In this document: in pieces, positions 11,785-13,323 of the stretch
Numbering within the stretch: the stretch's first letter is position 1
Layout of the letters: each line of letters opens with the position of its first letter
Position numbers and translations under genes: made by a program
The notes under the pieces: model-generated
Seen by the model: only the letters and a program-made list of their open reading frames with translations
Database searches by the model: none
Told to the model about the DNA's origin: nothing
Assembly: GCA_965141735.1 (NCBI GenBank)
Contig: CBCSOX010000057.1
Location: 1 to 13,323, forward strand
From: Massilioclostridium sp965141735
GTDB taxonomy: Bacteria > Bacillota > Clostridia > Oscillospirales > Ruminococcaceae
Length of the DNA stretch: 13,323 bases
Reading direction: 5' to 3'

Positions 11785-13323
11785 TTATTCGCCCGCCTTC
11801 ATGGCGTTGGCCTTGCTGATGACCGTTGCCTGCAGGCTGTCGGGGAGCTGCTCGTAGCGCGCAAACTCCATTTTAAAGCTGCCCGAGCCCTGAGTCATCT
11901 GGCGCAGCAGCATGGTGAAGTCCTGCATTTCCGCCATCGGAACCTCTGCCTCGATGACCGTCATGCCCTCTTCCTCATCGCTCGGGCTCATGCCGAGCAC
12001 CCGGCCGCGGCGCTTGTTGAGCTCGCCCATCATGTCGCCGGTGTTACTGTCCGGCACGAGGACATTGAGGGTGCAGATCGGTTCGAGGATAACAGGGGAC
12101 GCCTGGGGGATGCCCTCGCGGTAGGCGATGCCCGCCGCAGTCTTAAACGCCATTTCGGAGGAGTCGACCGGGTGGTAGGAGCCGTCGACGAGGATCGCCT
12201 TGAGGCCGACTACCGGATAGCCGGCGAGGATGCCCTTCTGGGAACTGTCGCGCAGCCCCTTTTCGACTGCCGGGAAGAAGCCCTTCGGGACCGCGCCGCC
12301 AAAGACGCGCTCCTCAAAGACGAGGTCCTCCTCCATGCAGGGTTCAAATTCAATCCAGACGTGCCCGAACTGGCCGTGCCCGCCGGTCTGTTTTTTGTGT
12401 TTTCCCTCGACCTTTACTTTTTTGCGGATCGTCTCGCGGTAGGGAATCCGCAGGTCGGTGAGTTCGACGTCGACCCCGAATTTGCTCTTGAGCTTAGCCA
12501 CCGCCACGTCGAGGTGCTGTTCGCCGAGACCGGTGAGCACCTGCTGCTTGGTCTCGGTGTTGTTGTGGTACCAGAGGGTGAGATCCTCCTGAAGGAGTTT
12601 TGTGATCGCGGCCGAAATCTTGCTCTCGTCCCCTTTGCCCTTGGCCTGGACAGCCATCGAATAGCAGGGTTCGGGGAACTCAGGCGGGTCGATCTTGACA
12701 TCGGTGCCGCTGCACAGCGTGTCGCCGGTGTTGACGTTGAGCTTGGTCGCCGCGCCGATGTCGCCGGCGGTGATCTCCTTGGTGTCCTCCTGTTTTTTGC
12801 CCCGCAGGAACATCAGCTTGCCGATGCGCTCAGGTGCCCCAGTCGACATGTTGATGGGCTCCGACTCGGCGGAGAGCTTGCCGGAGAGCACTTTAAAGAA
12901 GGAGAGCTTGCCGAAGAACGGGTCGGCAATGGTTTTGACCACATAGGCGCACAGCGGGCCGTTGGGGTCACAGGGAAGCGGCTGCACCGCCTCGTTTGCG
13001 CTCGGCATGAGCTGGGTGATCCCTTCGAGCAGTACGGTGATGCCCTCGAGCGAGACGGCGGAACCGCAGAACACCGGGCAGATGCTGCCGTTTTTGATGC
13101 CCGCGTGGACGCCGCTGACAATCTCGTCGTGGGTGAACTGTTCGCCCGAGAAGTATTTTTCAAACATCTCCTCGTCGGTTTCAGCGACAGCTTCGCTAAT
13201 CGCGGCGAGCAGGCCCTCGAGACGGTGCGCCATGTCGGGCATCGGCACCTCGGTGCGCTTGAAGTTGCCCTCATAGCGGTAGGCCTTCATGTTGATGAGG
13301 TCAACGTAGCATTCAATGGTGTG
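11785..13323 (-). CDS. fusA: Elongation factor G-like GTPase (EF-G2 type), C-terminal 512 residues, cut by window edge
   Basis: The visible part covers the end of the G domain (with the G5-type motif CGSA near residues 86-89 of the fragment), domain II (about 115-210), domain III (about 215-290), domain IV (about 295-415) and domain V to the natural stop. EF-G drives translocation of tRNA and mRNA on the ribosome. Domain IV carries KKQTGGHGQFGHVWIEFEP and DGSYHPVDSSEMAF, and domain V carries NKRRGRVLGM. The TGGHGQFGHVWIEFEP form and FFPAVEKGL are typical of the second bacterial EF-G subgroup (EF-G2-like) found beside the canonical fusA in many clostridia. The symbol is therefore by family and may not mark the essential copy. 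The P-loop and switch regions lie outside the window, so GTPase competence cannot be judged. The fragment is uninterrupted. Confidence 0.93.
   Translation of the reverse strand, partial: HTIECYVDLINMKAYRYEGNFKRTEVPMPDMAHRLEGLLAAISEAVAETDEEMFEKYFSGEQFTHDEIVSGVHAGIKNGSICPVFCGSAVSLEGITVLLEGITQLMPSANEAVQPLPCDPNGPLCAYVVKTIADPFFGKLSFFKVLSGKLSAESEPINMSTGAPERIGKLMFLRGKKQEDTKEITAGDIGAATKLNVNTGDTLCSGTDVKIDPPEFPEPCYSMAVQAKGKGDESKISAAITKLLQEDLTLWYHNNTETKQQVLTGLGEQHLDVAVAKLKSKFGVDVELTDLRIPYRETIRKKVKVEGKHKKQTGGHGQFGHVWIEFEPCMEEDLVFEERVFGGAVPKGFFPAVEKGLRDSSQKGILAGYPVVGLKAILVDGSYHPVDSSEMAFKTAAGIAYREGIPQASPVILEPICTLNVLVPDSNTGDMMGELNKRRGRVLGMSPSDEEEGMTVIEAEVPMAEMQDFTMLLRQMTQGSGSFKMEFARYEQLPDSLQATVISKANAMKAGE

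Noticed and set aside
11537..11857. Plus-strand frame across the hairpins and into the antisense of the EF-G-like gene
   Set aside because: It spans repeat-derived hairpins and the 3' end of a well-supported opposite-strand gene, and has no recognisable product.

Overview
The window reads as chromosomal DNA from a Gram-positive, low- to mid-GC Firmicute, most likely a clostridial/Oscillospirales gut-type bacterium. The grounds are strong AGGAGG-type ribosome binding sites, a clostridial-style ftsE-ftsX-M23 peptidase cluster, a CdaR/PucR-type regulator, an RsuA-type pseudouridine synthase and a small DUF4830-like membrane protein. The assignment is inferred from gene content only. Every well-supported gene lies on the minus strand, so the biological order runs from right to left.

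Region by region, in window coordinates: 1-3399 holds three tandem paralogous secreted coiled-coil/M23 peptidoglycan hydrolases of the PcsB/CwlO/EnvC type. The leftmost is cut by the window edge. The middle one is split by a single-base frameshift. The third is intact and has a long Asn/Ser/Gly linker. 3424-5002 holds ftsX and ftsE. 5105-6190 encodes a CdaR/PucR-type regulator. 6191-6740 is an AT-rich intergenic region with dyads and direct repeats. 6741-7892 encodes a membrane diguanylate cyclase with its own promoter. 8005-9099 encodes an orphan MalK/MsmX-like ABC ATPase in which nearly every catalytic motif is altered. 9100-9292 is an intergenic region with hidden coding-like frames. 9293-10039 is an rsuA-type pseudouridine synthase driven by a very good sigma-A promoter that sits inside an inverted repeat. 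10151-10621 encodes a DUF4830-like protein. 10622-11784 is about 1.16 kb without a supported gene; it carries degenerate tandem repeats of about 235 bp and several hairpins. 11785-13323 is the C-terminal part of an EF-G-like GTPase that runs off the right edge.

Functionally, FtsE and FtsX form the membrane complex that in Firmicutes activates a coiled-coil peptidoglycan hydrolase outside the cell. Here that output module has been multiplied to at least three hydrolases in the same transcription unit, one of them apparently broken or frameshifted. The remaining genes look like separate, mostly monocistronic housekeeping or regulatory units. The items most worth following up are the degenerate ABC ATPase, the triplicated hydrolase cluster with its frameshift, the dyad-embedded rsuA promoter, the startless coding-like frame upstream of the ABC gene, and the tandem repeat region near 11.1-11.6 kb.
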